DNA from: Petrolisthes cinctipes
Lineage: Eukaryota; Arthropoda; Malacostraca; Decapoda; Porcellanidae
DNA: 64,000 nt
NCBI GenBank assembly: GCA_033782935.1
Contig: JAWQEG010002437.1
Span: 79,532 to 143,531, forward strand
Direction: 5' to 3'
Below, in pieces: positions 10,109 through 23,220 of this stretch. Every line of letters begins with the position of its first letter. Position 1 is the stretch's first letter. The notes under the pieces were generated by a model. The model was not told the DNA's origin and did not search any database. It saw only the letters and a program-made list of their open reading frames with translations. Made by a program: the position numbers and the translations under genes.

Positions 10109-13100
10109 CATGACTTCTGCATACTGTATATTACAGTACTCATACAATTTACAGAATTACATTTTATTTATTAATTTGTTCTAACTTGTGTAATAATTAA
10201 ATATACTAATATATCAACTGCAATCATTTGAAAGTTTGTGTTTATAACCCTCTTGTTTACATAATGTCAGACATTTTTTATACAAAGTTTCATTATAAGA
10301 CATATTTTAAAGTTCATACTTCCAGGGTATAAAGCAAGGATTTAGTATTGTATAAATGAAGTAGGTCAACCACCAACCATGCATTGTAAAGATGAATATG
10401 AACAAACACTTGACAGTTATTTACTTGAAGGACAGCCTGCATTTTTAAGTTAATAGTACTGTACAGGTATATTATTACTCTTTCTTTCTGGTATAACAAT
10501 AGTGCTGGAGGGTACAGTATCTCGTACCTCCTCTTGTTAATAGTACTAATTTCAGGTGTCTGTGACATCTGGCTGCAACAGCGCCAAAGTTGACAGTCAG
10601 AGCCACCCTTATTTCACCTTCATTCTTAATAATAAGCTGTAAAGCGAGCCACACCGGCTAGCTTAGTGTTCAGATTCATGTTTAATCTACAGTATGTATC
10701 ACTGAGAAAGATCTGTATTTTCATTTTTATTATACATGAACATTGTCTCCAAATGATGAGACTGATATACCTTGGTATAAGTAATGAGTTACTGTCTGGT
10801 GAGACACAAGGAGCATAGAAGTAGTCATAGGATTGGCTGGAGGAATACAGACACCACTTATACAACTGACCCACTTTGATATCCAGATAAGGACATGCAA
10901 CAAAATGTGGTAATGAATGTTTGTATTCTAAGCTTTTCCAATTCTTAAGTAGTAGGCAGGTATCTGGTATGTAGATGGTACAACGAAACAGTAGAATCTA
11001 TGAAAAAATCTTGCACATTGTTTCTCAAACCCTCATACAAGTACTGTATCAAGGTGTATCAGTTTCATGTGCAACCATCTGTACAGTTTCCTGGAGTGTT
11101 GAAATATATTAGTCTGTTGTAACCCTTTGACTTCCACTGAGTTTTCCTAAATGTAAGATGCAGTAATCAGCAGGTGATAAGTAAACACCCCAAGAGGAGG
11201 CCCTTTTATTGACAATATTTTATGTACGTACTTCACTTCAAAGGCTTAAAAAGCAGTTGCAGAATGTCACTAATGAAGGTTCCTCCATAATGATATCTTG
11301 AGCTGCTGGCTGTGGTAGTGCTCTAATTGAATAACATTTCTTGATGTTAGAGAATACCACAGATAACTGTGACTCAAAGGGTGAACCCCAGCTTGTCCCT
11401 CCATGTTACCATATCATCCATCTCTCCTCATATTTGGTTGCCCAACGTGGTACTGTATCACTAAAACTGTGGACAGAAATTTATATCTCTTCCTGTGCTT
11501 CAGTAACTTGCAATGTATCTATTTTTATTGTGTATAATGTTGGAGAGAAAAATTATATGTGTACTACTAGACTAATACAGTGCATAGTGTTAAAGTGCAC
11601 ATATAGAAAAAATAATTAGCTACATATATTTTAAGTGGTGGATGAGACAAATAATTATAGTTCTTAAACTTTATATGTTGCTGAATCTTTAAAATACCTT
11701 TATTGAGGTCTCGTAAACAAATAGATGAGACACAAGTTTTGTTTGCATCTGTACTAACCTCACTCATAGTGGTTCCATACACTTTGTTTGGCCTATACTT
11801 TACCTCCACTGTATTCTTACTTTTTTTTTTATTCTGTCTCTTATGCCTCTTTTGACAAATCCCCTTTTTCTGAATTTTCAATCATTCCCCTGTAACCTTC
11901 TACTGATAATTTCCCTTGCTCTGCCTGTTTCTTTTTCTATAATAGTTTGTATCATTCTGTTCAGTTTAAAAATACATGGTCAATATTACCTCAGTGCTAG
12001 ATTTTTTATTTTAGTGAATCATCTATGTATCTAGATCTCAATTTGAGCAGGACATATTTTACTATTCCTAAAGCACTGTAAAAAAGACACAGTATAATGA
12101 AGGACTTGTATTCAAAGTGGTATACTGCTGCTCCAGATACGAGGACCTGTGACATAAAGAAGCAGTAGCAAATCATCAGTAAAGTCTCTTTCTCATAGGA
12201 TGTTTTCATATACATGCCTTGACTTGTTTGATATTACAATAACAAGTTGTAGGTTAATGGTGGCACCTAACCATCTGAGGTCACAAAAGGAGTTATAATA
12301 TCTTTTTATCCATCATCCAGTTTAGAGCCAGTTCTTGTATAGTCACCTGCTCATCCTCATGTAATTCACAATTCATTGTATTTCTGGACCTTCACTCAAA
12401 CATTCTCATCCAAGTTCAGTTTCCAGTCATCTCCAAAGTGTTCATAAATAACTGCAGATTGAAATGCTTGAGTACATGCATGCATGTTCATTTGGAAGTT
12501 GTGTGTCACACAAAGGGGTGAGATAGGTCTGTCTGATAACCTGATCAAGAGTTAATAATATGTAGCAATGTTTTACATAATATAAAACTGGTAAACATAG
12601 TGAAAAACTACTGTATATATCTGTGTAATTTTAGTAACAGTAGATTTATTTCAGTAATTAGAATAAAGCTATCAATAAGTCCTATATTCTTGAGTATAAT
12701 ATTAAATAAAGGGTCTTGACATTTACAGTGGTGTTACAAAAGTTAATATTTCCTAACAGCAGATTTTGAAGATCTTGAAATACTTTTTCCCAAGAAATAT
12801 TTTCCTCTGCCTTTCAGAGGAGATAACTATGGAGAACGGGAGATTTTCTGCAGCCTCCATAGCCATTTTAGTCATATTTTTTAGAGGAAAATTTTTGTGC
12901 AGACTCCATATCCATTTCTCTTACAGTTTTGAAAGTATATTTAGGGATTCTACAATCTTTCATGAATATTGCCCTTGATTTTACATAGAGAGTGTACAGT
13001 ACAATTATTTATATGACAAGATGTAATTTATTAAATGGTGCTGGAAAAATTGGTGATGCATTATGAGAAAGGAGAGCATCTTGAACTCTTGATTATTCGT

Positions 13101-14340
13101 ACTGAAGCTCGTTTATATTATTTTCATGAAACTTAACGAAACACAGTCCATCCTGGATCTGAGTCAAACAATCTAAATTGAGTGAATGCTGCTGAATATC
13201 AGTTAAAATGTGTATTTAATCATACTGGTATGTAACACCACAGGACAGTACATTTATATAAATTTCAATGCAGTGCAATTTCAGAAATTGATGAATTTTA
13301 GTTATACTGGTCAGAGGAATTGTGATATTTTATTTAGAAATGGCTAAGAGAAAAAAAGATTAAAGTGAACTTATAGCAATTTTGATGATAACAGGCTATT
13401 TTACTTCAAAAGAATAGGCTACCTGTGCATATTGTAGGAGAAAATCTGATCCCACAATAAACTGGTTTCAGGTAGCTTGGAACGGGATAGATTTTTTTAG
13501 ATTTATTAAATTAAATACCTTCACATATGTAAAAATGAAAAGCTTCCTGATCTCGAATGTAAATCTAAAATTCTGAATATTCATGAACCATTGGAAATAA
13601 TGCTTTGACACACGGAATTCCATCAACCCACCTACTGCAGGGATCGATATCAAGAACTGTATACAAATATATACAAGTCTCATCCTTGATCGATATACTG
13701 TATATTCTCACACTCTTCACAGTACAGTTCGCTGAATACAAAGCTTGATTTCTCATTACGTTTAATTTTTAGTATTTAATTTATTTAGTATATAGTTTAT
13801 TCATTTTTTATTTTTAGTATTTCATTTGTCGATGTAAAGACTGAGAGAGACCCTATATGTATATCAGCAGATCCATAATCAAGCACATGTACTGTGCGAT
13901 GTTATTGAATATTATAGTGATATAACGCACTCTTTCATGTTATATGAAAATATTTGATAAATATTGAATAGATATTCTTGTTTACTGAAGATAGAACAGT
14001 TTTGGAACATTCAAAGTCCTAGATTACTGTACGGTACAACACAAATTAAATACTTGTATGATGTGTGACTCAGCGTGAGCTCGGTGTGATTACTAGCAAA
14101 GTTGCCAGTGCCTGGGATTTTTCCAAAGATCTTGGAATTTGGAAGACACATTGTATTCATGGAAAATTTTATGTCGAAAATTGAGCACTTCATGTGATTT
14201 GGGGGTCCTTATGAAAGTATACGGAAATTACATGAACACTAACCATATAACAGAATAGAAATATGAAAATATGTATGTTTAGCTATATTCCAGGTGCAAT
14301 TAGTGAAGATTATGTAATTATCTATTTCTTACGAATAGGA
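10109..14340. other. Intergenic spacer without a recognisable gene
   Basis: AT-rich sequence with short ORFs only; none carries a domain, codon bias or splice context I can support. GTACTGTAC-like words are frequent. At 12780-12930 a mildly repetitive stretch contains the words TTTTCCTCTGCC and GGAGAACGGGAGATT, but it has no clear borders. Confidence 0.6.
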
Positions 14341-14545
14341 CGGGGGCACCTCGGTAGCTCAGTGGTCCGAGAGGTGGATTTGGAACCGGTGTTTATCCGT
14401 AATCTAAGCCAGTGTTGGGGGCTTTTATATAATGACTTGGACTGTCTCCTCTTCACATCTGCTTGGGGGGGTTGAGCGACATAATCCGCCTTTCTACCTT
14501 GGGGTATATCCCCAATAATTACCTTAGAAATAGATAAATGAAAAT
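14340..14545 (+). mobile_element. SINE-like unit with a tRNA-type A box
   Basis: GGTAGCTCAGTGGTCCGAG resembles a tRNA head with an RNA polymerase III A box. A good B box and a tRNA cloverleaf are not evident, and the unit continues into a non-tRNA body through TATCCCCAATAATTACC. This organisation suggests a tRNA-derived SINE rather than a working tRNA gene. No second copy occurs in the window, so its borders are approximate. Confidence 0.35.
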
Positions 14546-14809
14546 GAATGGGACGGCCATAATGGTAGCCTATACATTCCCTATTCTTATCAACTGCAAC
14601 CTACTAATTTAGGTTACCACGTTCACTCTAGGGTACGGTGTGCATTTATTTATATAATGAAGTAATTTATTTATATAAACTAACATAACATGATGCAAGG
14701 CTTGATTTAACGAATCTTGGGAATTCCTGGGATTTCTTGGTGAGTAGTAGACTGAATTTTTGATCACTTTCTGTGATCACTTTACGCTGGCAACCCTTCT
14801 AGTGGTAAT

Positions 14810-15208
14810 CAGTATTGCCAGTTGCATAGAAATGTCTCTGTTTTAGGAAATTTTGAAGTCTACACTAGGAAATTATATAAAGATTTTTCAAGAGGAAATG
14901 GGGGAATTTCTACCAGACGAAATACCAAAAAGATGACAGTCATATGTTCAAGAGTAAAAAGGGAATTAATGAGGTTGTAGCAGGCAACCTTTATGTATAT
15001 GAATGAGCATATTCCTGGTTAGCTTCCAGAAGCTATAATACTTTATATGCAATGTAAATCATTAAGAAATAAAAAGAGACTAGAAACAGACTAGACTAGA
15101 CCAACACAAATTCATTTGCCATTAATCCCAAGTGGGGAAATTTCGTCAAGCAGACCTCTGGAAGTTTGGGAAATTTCGTGAAGCAGACCTGGCAAGTTGG
15201 CAACACTG
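14810..15208. mobile_element. Element with CAGTATTGCCA / TGGCAACACTG ends upstream of ZMPSTE24
   Basis: The left end (14810) and right end (15208) are short inverted repeats. The interior shares GGAATTTCTACCAGACGAAAT and AAATTTCGTCAAGCAGACCT with the composite element at 976-4448. The right part is internally duplicated: the AATTTCGT(C/G)AAGCAGACCT word occurs at about 15139 and 15169. No target duplication is evident. Confidence 0.6.
15135..15208 (+). promoter_or_regulatory. Shared upstream block ending TGGCAACACTG, 142 bp before the ZMPSTE24 ATG
   Basis: It has the same sequence and orientation relative to the gene as the block before SMNDC1. Here the CAAGCAGACCT part is duplicated. It may include the core promoter; transcription start sites cannot be read from the sequence. 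Confidence 0.45.
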
Positions 15209-15349
15209 ACTGGTGGTGAAGGAAGGAAGGGATAAACAAACGACACGACAAACTCACACAGAAAACAACAGCCAGTTAACTACATACACCCGGCCTGTTA
15301 ACTATATTACTATTTGTCATTATAACATTACAAATTACCCCCTGCCATC

Positions 15350-18300
15350 ATGATATCTATGGTTGTACCTGAGTTGGGTACATGGGAAGGGAAGATATTT
15401 GTAGGAATATTGGGATTCTCTTGGGCTACCTACATGTGGGAAGAATACTTGGCTTATAGACAGGTGAGACCATATTGTAATTTATTCACTATATATAACA
15501 GGTGAGACCATATTGTAATTTATTCAGTATTTTCCACTGTTCTCAATGATTGTGACATTCATCCCATTCAGAAATGCATTATTTTGGAGATAACCCCGTA
15601 CACCTCTAACGTTATCCAACAATGTTTGGAAAGAGCGTTAATATTTAAGAGTTGATATTTTAATATTCTAGAATTGTCCAGACCAGATTTGACCCAGCCT
15701 AACTTGTTTGTGAGTGTGGATGGTGAATTATTGTTTGATAAAGACAAAAACTTTAATTTATGGCCAGACAGTAGTATGGTAGCTGCTGTGAAATAGGTCT
15801 GAGGTCACCACACTTAATTATTTCCCTTTACCAGCGACATGTATACCGGGAGAAAGTGGAACCACCCTCAGAGCTGAAGGGCATCATGGAAAGGACCACC
15901 TACGATAAAGCCCGAGCCTACAGCATAGACAAGAGTAACTTCAGTATGGTTGAAGGTTTCTGTAGTCACATAGTAAACACTGTGAGTATGCCCAAACTTA
16001 TTTCCTTCCCTTAAATGTTTCATCAGTGAACATGTAGGTAGGTTTCATACTCATATCCAGTTCATCTCATATCAGGTCTTTTCATATGATATATAATTAT
16101 TGGTGCAGTACATTTGGGAACTGCATAAGATAGGGAATGAGTTTTATGATGTACAGTATATAGAAGGAAATGAAAGTGAATTTTGGTATGAGTAAAGTGA
16201 TGGGTGTTCAAGAGAGGGGAGGTAAAAATGACTTGCAAAATCCTACAATGCTAGAGCATCATTTTGAATTGTTTTGTGAGGCATATATATAGTGTATGGT
16301 AAAAATATATTGCAAGCTTGAGAATATGAAAGAGTAAATAAAAAAAAAAAGCAAAATGAAGCAAACAGGTCATAGGATGTTCGGTGAGAATAAAAAAAGA
16401 CTGAAGTGAGAGCATAATCTGACCAACATTACATGAGTCTATAATGTAAATATGAACAGGGCACAACAGTTAAGAATAAGTTAAGTGAAAATACAATACT
16501 TGAGTGTAGCATATGGTTTTATGAGATGGGATGGTGAGAGCATGAGAATATGTATGAATGGTATGATATGGGTTTGAGATAAGGTTGGTATAGAGCAGTT
16601 GAGCTGGGAAAATACAATGTTTTTATTGTACAGTACAATATTCATTACCGGTATACTGTACAGTAATATATGCCTGTATGCTACATTATTGTTTGATGTA
16701 ATGTGTATGATTTTCAGGGAGTGATGCTGTATGGTGGCTTACCAGTGTTTTGGAGTGCAGCAGGCAAGATGTCAGAGTGGCTTGGGTTCAGTGTGGATAG
16801 TGAGATACCGCAAACAGTTGCTTTCATTTGCCTGGCCTCTGCAGTCAACACTGTCGTCAACTTACCCTGGTCTGTCTACTTCACTTTCAAAGTGGAGCAG
16901 AAACATGGCTTTAACAAGCAGGTGAGGAGGGTGGTATAATTCATAATACATTTATTGTTTATCCCATTATATACAGTACCGGTATATATTTTTGTTAGAT
17001 GCTAGAACATCAGTATCTGTCAGAGATTCAGTTATTGTATAAATGACACTGTGCTAAGTTGCACATCAAGTATTTAGAAATGTTATAGTCCCTTCATCCT
17101 TTTGTAGATTACAATTTTTGGAACTTGTTGGGTGACGGTGTACAGACTGTGCATGCTTGGATAGCTTCACACATCAGCAGTGTAATTCAAGAGGAACAAT
17201 GGTTTTGATAAAGAGGTGTGGCCAGTAATATTATGGAGTCACTCAACAAGAGTACTGTTCTGTACATGGCATCTTTAGTATGGTATCTGTGCAGGAAGAC
17301 AATATTAGGATGTACTATACATGGTATTAGTACTCCCATCCTTCCTTTACAGCTGAGTCTGGACACTTAATGGCAACATTAGGGTTTGTTTCAGGATACA
17401 ATACCGGTACTGGTTTGCCATCTTTGTTCTTATGTTCTCACAGTTGTCACATCATGCCTGTTTTATGTTTGGTAATTTGCCATCTGTATGGTATGACTGA
17501 GGTAGTGGTGCAATGATTGATATCCTGATTTATCTCAACAGACTCCTGGTTTTTTTGTAAAGGACAAGATCAAGAAGTTTATAGTGTCTCAGGTCATCTC
17601 TGCTCCTGTTGTTGCTGGTCTGGTCTACATAATTAAGGTTGGTAGCTACAACTAATTTTTATGCTCTTAATGAACAAAACACTGTTTCCATTTTCACACT
17701 GTCCCCATCACTCATTTAGGATCAAAGAAACTAAACTGTATGGTGACTTGTGACTGAGTTATTTGATTATCTTTATTGTTAAATGAGCAGTGGGGATAGT
17801 TGGATATTGGTGCTGAACTTTTTTATGAAAATAATGACTGATATACTGTATTTGTGGGTAGGGTAAAGCAAATTATATAGTACAGTATTATAATATAATG
17901 TATTATATATTTTATAGAAATTATACAGTACTGAAAAATCGGCTCATTATTACATTCATAGTCACCAACCTTGTCACTTTCTTCACCCAGAACTTCGTCT
18001 TTCTCACAACTGTAGGTAATGATTAATGCCCCTTTGCTCCCGAATCCATTATTTTCAGGTCTTCAAATATTCCTCTTCATGTTCTTTTTTCAAGATTTGC
18101 TCTTCCTCCTTTCATTCTGTCTTGGATGGCATATGACCCTAGATACTTTGGTGCCAGGATGTTTGTAATTAAAAACAACATGTCAGTTAAACTGTTTCTA
18201 TGGAGGGTTAAGAACATGAAACTCACTGCAAGTAGAGAAAATTCAAGCAACCAAACAATGTCTCCTATATAAAAATATGTGATTAGTGTGGATGTAGGCA

Positions 18301-21283
18301 TGACCACCATGAATCACCTCTCAATGATCAATGGAGTCAGATTATTAACACTTGTTATACACAATACTTGCTGAAGATAATTAAATAGATAAGAGGAATA
18401 ATATTAAAGTTCTTCTTTTCATCCACGTCACTTTCATTCACCACAGGCTGGGGGTGATTACTTCTTCCTGTACCTGTGGGGTTTCACCACGGCTGTGATG
18501 CTCTTCTTCATGACCGTATATCCAGACTACATTGCCCCACTCTTTGACAAGTACACCCCGTTGCCCTCTGGACCTCTGCGGGATCAGATTGAAGAGTTGG
18601 CCCGACAGATCCACTTCCCCCTCACTAAGCTCTATGTTGTTGAAGGTTAGTTTCTGCATGGTTGAATTAGTACCAATGACGATAAATAGATAATCCTAGT
18701 TAATCACATATACTCAATCCCACCTCAGCTTCTTTCTATTTCCCCCTACTCCATTATACTCTTTTCTGGTTCAATATTGTTATACCCAGCATTTTTCTCA
18801 TTATCCCTTTTTAAGCACACTAATTCCAGGGATTTTGTAAGGCTCTAGGTTTCTGCTTCATAGGTCAGAAGAAATAAAGTACTGTACACTGATTGAGCAC
18901 TTTTTGTAATATCAAAAAGTTAAAAATTATGACTGTGCTCCCAAGGCAAATGGATATATCTTCGGTAAATATTGAAAGAATTACCATTATTGCGTACGGT
19001 TTTTCTACCTTCATTACCAACTTATTTAGACCATTCTAAGACTATTTTCTTCTATGGCATTTCCTCCGCAAATGCCCCATTTCCAAGATAGGGCATATTC
19101 AAATTGGGACCTAGCCGGATCTGGCAACACTGCTACAAAACGGTAATTCTTTCAATAAATACCATATCTTCCTTGGTACTTAATAATTGAAACAACTCCA
19201 GGTGATATTATAAATTATTTTGTTATTGTAAGTACACCATATAGTTTGCATCTCTCACTCTACTACCACCACCACCACCAGGATCAAAGCGCTCAGCTCA
19301 CAGCAACGCCTACTTCTATGGATTCTTCAAGAACAAGCGCATCGTCCTTTATGACACCCTTCTAGAAGACTACACACCTCTCAACGAAGATGGGGAGGCC
19401 AAGCAGAATGAAGAGGAAACCAAAGCAGCAGCAGAAGGGGAGAAGGAGAAGAAGAAGACTGGGTGCAGTACGCCTGAGGTTCTGGCAGTCTTAGGTCATG
19501 AACTAGGGCACTGGAAGCTGAATCATGTGTTGAAAGGCATCATCATTTCGCAGGTAGGTCATCCAAAGCCCATATTCAAGGTCTTTGTGAGTTATTTGCA
19601 TTTCCTTCTGTATTTAAGAATATAATAATCCAAGGGATAAAAGTAGTGGGTGTAATGAAGGCACTGGTTAGAACTAGAGAGTTGAGTATAGACTATAGAG
19701 GTTGCAAGAGGAATGCATTCCTTCTAATACCCACACTATCATATGGGTGTGAATCTTTGGTAAGGCAGGAGGACGTGAAATCGAGAGTGGGAGTAGTATA
19801 AATGGATATGCTATGAAATGTCAAGTCCAAAGAAGCTTTGTAAGGACTATTGAAGTGCTTGATATGTGTGATTTGAGTAGGCCTAAATCACTTGATCAGA
19901 GAGTATAGGAAAGTGATCTGAGATGGCATGGGCATGTAGCAAGAATGGACGAAGTTAGAGTGCTGAAAAAGGTGTGTGAGAGTGATTCTGATGGGCAAAG
20001 AAGAAAATATCTAGAAGGAAGTTGGTATGATATGGTGAGTGACTCCATGAGAAAGCTGGATTTGGAATAGATAAAGCAAAAAGAATTTGTGTAGGATAGG
20101 CAGGATTGAAAGATATTCACTAGGATGAGTATATAGTATGGTTAGTATCCTGGTTTTAACCTAACAGTCCATGGAATGGTTCTTTTCAATAGGTTACATT
20201 CTTGCACTCACAAATCAAATTCATGAAACAGAAATCAAAGCTCTGTGTATGTTGTTTCTGCTATATACTCTCCTCTAATTATAAAATTTTTTACTATTTC
20301 CATACTCCAACAGGTGAATTTGCTTTTGGTGTTTGGTGTATTTGGGTCATTGTACAAGTATTCTCCACTGTACCGTACATTTGGCTTCCACCAAAGTCAA
20401 CCTGCCTTCATTGGACTCATCATTGTCATGCAGTATGTCTTTGCACCTTACAATGAGGTAAGAACATGCTTGCAAATAATTTTTTTTGTTTTATAAGCTG
20501 AAAATAGACGTTTTTCATACCCTCAGAAATTTAAGATACTACCATGAGACAAAGAAAATATCTCATACTTTATTGTTTCTTATGTGGAATGGTTGATGAT
20601 ACTCGCATCTTTCATGTCTTTATGTCTCACTTATCCCAATTTTGTAGGAAGAGGCAACAGTCTATCTAGTAAGGCTTTATATTGTTTACAAGACTAGGGT
20701 CAGGGTACCATGAGCTGAAGGCTATCCCACCATTTAAGGGAGCTGTGACTAATTTTGTTAGAAGAGTCGGGGTTGCTGCTTACGTCTAAACATGTGAAGG
20801 CGAAACTTGGCTTCAGCATGGCTGAGGTGGTTTGTTTCTTGGCTTAGTTTGGAGTTTTTCTCTGCCTTAAACATGTGTCTGGGTTTAGTTTATATATTCT
20901 GGAAAAGACATCAGTCATTGTGAAAGAGTTTATTGAACTATATTTTACCTGTGACTAATGGGTTACATACATACTTATAACAAGTAAAATGTGTTGTAAT
21001 TTGGTGTTAGCCAGAGAAAGGAACACTCCATTGCTAGTCTCTGCTCTTACAGGTTCTCCAGTTCCTCCTCACTATGTTCAGTCGTCACAATGAATTCCAA
21101 GCTGATGCTTTTGCCAAGAGTTTGGGCCATTCAGAACAACTGACCTCAGCCCTAGTCAAGTTGAATGAGGATAACCTTGGCTTCCCTGTGTATGACTCCC
21201 TCTTCTCTGCCTGGCATCTCTCACACCCACCTATACTAGAGAGGATCAGGGCACTGGAAGATGGAGAAAAGAAGGAGAAGTAA
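15350..21283 (+). CDS. Zmpste24: CAAX prenyl protease 1 (ZMPSTE24/STE24 zinc metalloprotease)
   Basis: Coding exons: 15350-15463, 15835-15981, 16718-16921, 17542-17637, 18447-18645, 19282-19553, 20314-20457, 21053-21283; 1407 nt, 468 aa against 475 in human. All junctions are GT-AG and in phase. The catalytic HELGH motif is at residues 326-330 (zinc ligands H326 and H330, general base E327) and the third ligand is E406 in [11 protein letters not shown]. Several hydrophobic membrane segments are visible, including residues 16-26, about 130-150 and 185-200. A Lys/Glu-rich loop (about 290-313) precedes the active site, as in the family. The enzyme sits in the endoplasmic reticulum and inner nuclear membrane, removes the aaX tripeptide from prenylated CAAX proteins, and makes a second cut in prelamin A where lamin A exists. 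The first ATG is used; an alternative Met4 is also possible. A possible polyadenylation signal is AATAAA at 23194. Confidence 0.97.
15461..15530 (+). repeat. Tandem duplication of the exon 1 donor region (38-bp period)
   Basis: CAGGTGAGACCATATTGTAA followed by TTTATTCA occurs at 15461 and again at 15499. The second copy therefore carries an identical CAG|GTGAGA donor 38 bp inside intron 1. Confidence 0.9.
18964..19163. mobile_element. Short (200 bp) copy of the 8-bp-target MITE in ZMPSTE24 intron 5
   Basis: It starts GGTAAATATTGAAAGAATTA and ends TTCTTTCAATAAATACC. A perfect duplication ATATCTTC flanks it (18956-18963 and 19164-19171). Compared with the 363-bp copy, the AACCT-rich middle is deleted. 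Confidence 0.92.
19640..20135 (+). mobile_element. LINE ORF2 3' fragment in ZMPSTE24 intron 6
   Basis: Conceptual translation with several stops gives non-LTR reverse-transcriptase tail motifs: [27 protein letters not shown] and the terminal IKQKEFV-DRQD type. It is the same family style as the fragments at 33190-35800 and 51560-52330. It lies in the sense orientation of the host intron and is inactivated by stops. Confidence 0.8.
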
Positions 21284-23220
21284 GAGGTTGATACAGAGGA
21301 AGATGTAAGTATGTGTAAGTAATATGAAAATGTTGGAGTAAATGGAGTGAAGATGTACTGTATGAGTAGGGGAATGGAAAAAAGTAAGAGGAAAGGAAGG
21401 TCAAAGAAATGGAGGGAAGGAGACATAAAAGAGAACAGGAGGAATATAATTCAAGTTAGAAATAACAGGGATAGTTGAAAGAGGGATGATATTGTAAATG
21501 CAGAGAAAAGAAATGGAACCAAATGGGGAGAAGTAGTGGTAAGAGGAAAATTTGAATAGAAGACAATTAGTAGTTTGAATTAATGTTGTGCTCCGTTACT
21601 TTGAGGAAATGGTTATGTGTTGTACAGACATGAAAAATTTACTGGTGTAGAAAACTGAGAGTGAGAGGAAAGAAAGGTACTAGGACATAGAAGGCTAGCA
21701 GCTAAAGGTGTGAAAGAAAAGAATAACAGTACTTAGAAGCTTTGCGCAGTGGCAGATAGATAGATAGATAGATAGAAGCTGAAAAATGGCAGGTAAAGAA
21801 GTGAAGAGAAAAATTACTTTGAAACTTTGAAAGGCAGCAGTTAAAGATAATGAAGATGTTATAGATTTAGAATATTGACTTCACAAAGGTAGTGTCATCA
21901 TTGTACAGTACTGCCAAACTTATTCTAAACCCCTCTCATCCTAACCCCAACCACAGTGGTGCAACTGAAATAAAAATTAACTCATGAGTTGGAATGGTTG
22001 TACAGTAAGTATGATTCTCTGGGTGAGAAAAATGGTTTAAGGAGATAAATTGTTGTGAGTGACTTGAAGGTCTACTCTACTGTAATTCCTCCATGCTATG
22101 CCATAACACAGACTGTTATTTTAGTCTACTAGTAGCTGATCTTGTTTTGTAGCATAGTTTGGAGGAGTCAGATGTATTAAGTGAATCCAAAATACATAAT
22201 CCTCTTAAGAATTTGGTGGTAAAATAATGTCACACCATATATGGATGAACATACAGTTGCTCCCAAAATGTTTCTATGCCCCACTGAGCTACCATACATC
22301 AAATAATGGCAGTGTTCAGTAATAGGAATTTTTTTATGACTGACTGTTCACCTTCAAAGAACATCCATTCATAAAAATTATATAGTGCTACTCACCACTT
22401 ATTTTAAAGTGGTACGGGGACAGTACAAAGGGGGCGTAGGATGTTTTCGAGACAATGCACCAGTAAACATAGACATAATGTATCTCTTTGTGATGAATGC
22501 TAGGGAGATGTAAGGGCATTTGATTGACTTATTTCATTTACATCTACAATAGAGCACATTCAAATATTGGATTATTGTTAATATAATCATCAGGTTTGAA
22601 ATGGAGTTAGATATATTCTTCCATCTCATTCTTAAGTCTTCCTTTCCCCTGATACTGGAGGGAGAGGTATGCAGTAAAGCTAATTATGTGATATTTTCGT
22701 TGTAAGTAAAATTAATATTGACAGTGAGAAAACTAGTAGGCTATAAAAAATATAAGAAGAAATTAACTTAGAGTGAAATCCTACAGTATGTATAAAAATA
22801 TTTCGATTTTCAGGAATGAAAGACTTAAGAATGAGATGCGAGTAATACCAATCCTAAATGTTAAAATAATAGCCATTTAATTTTCTGTGAACTATTATTT
22901 AAAAGGAACTGAAATGGTTGTTAGTTAAAATATAGGAATGGTGTCTTATTTAGAGTAAATATACCATAATTGGCCAACTGGCATGTAAATGAACTTTTCA
23001 TTGTAAAAGCTTTATAGTCCCATATTGTGAATATTTCTTTGATAATTTTGTACAATTTCTAGTTTGTGGAATGATTTATGATTACCGGTAATTATGATAG
23101 GTGATATATAATTCCAGTTGTGATGTTTGTTTGTATTGTGTGATTTTAATTCTTGTACCCCTTGTGTACTTGTTTTTTTTTGTGGAAGAGTCCAATAAAG
23201 CCAATACATATTTTGATCTT
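21284..23220 (+). other. Probable 3' UTR of ZMPSTE24
   Basis: The stretch after the stop has no gene. It contains an (AGAT)n microsatellite near 21752-21776. AATAAA motifs at 23194-23199 and 23285-23290 could end the transcript, giving a 3' UTR of about 1.9-2.0 kb. The extent is inferred. Confidence 0.4.

Noticed and set aside
14340..14425. Functional tRNA gene
   Set aside because: A good A box but no convincing B box or acceptor stem pairing; better explained as a tRNA-derived repeat.
21268..21290. Alternative extension of ZMPSTE24 through a GAGAA|GTAAGA donor at the stop codon
   Set aside because: The family normally ends a few residues after the [12 protein letters not shown] segment. 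No downstream exon with matching phase gives a sensible tail.
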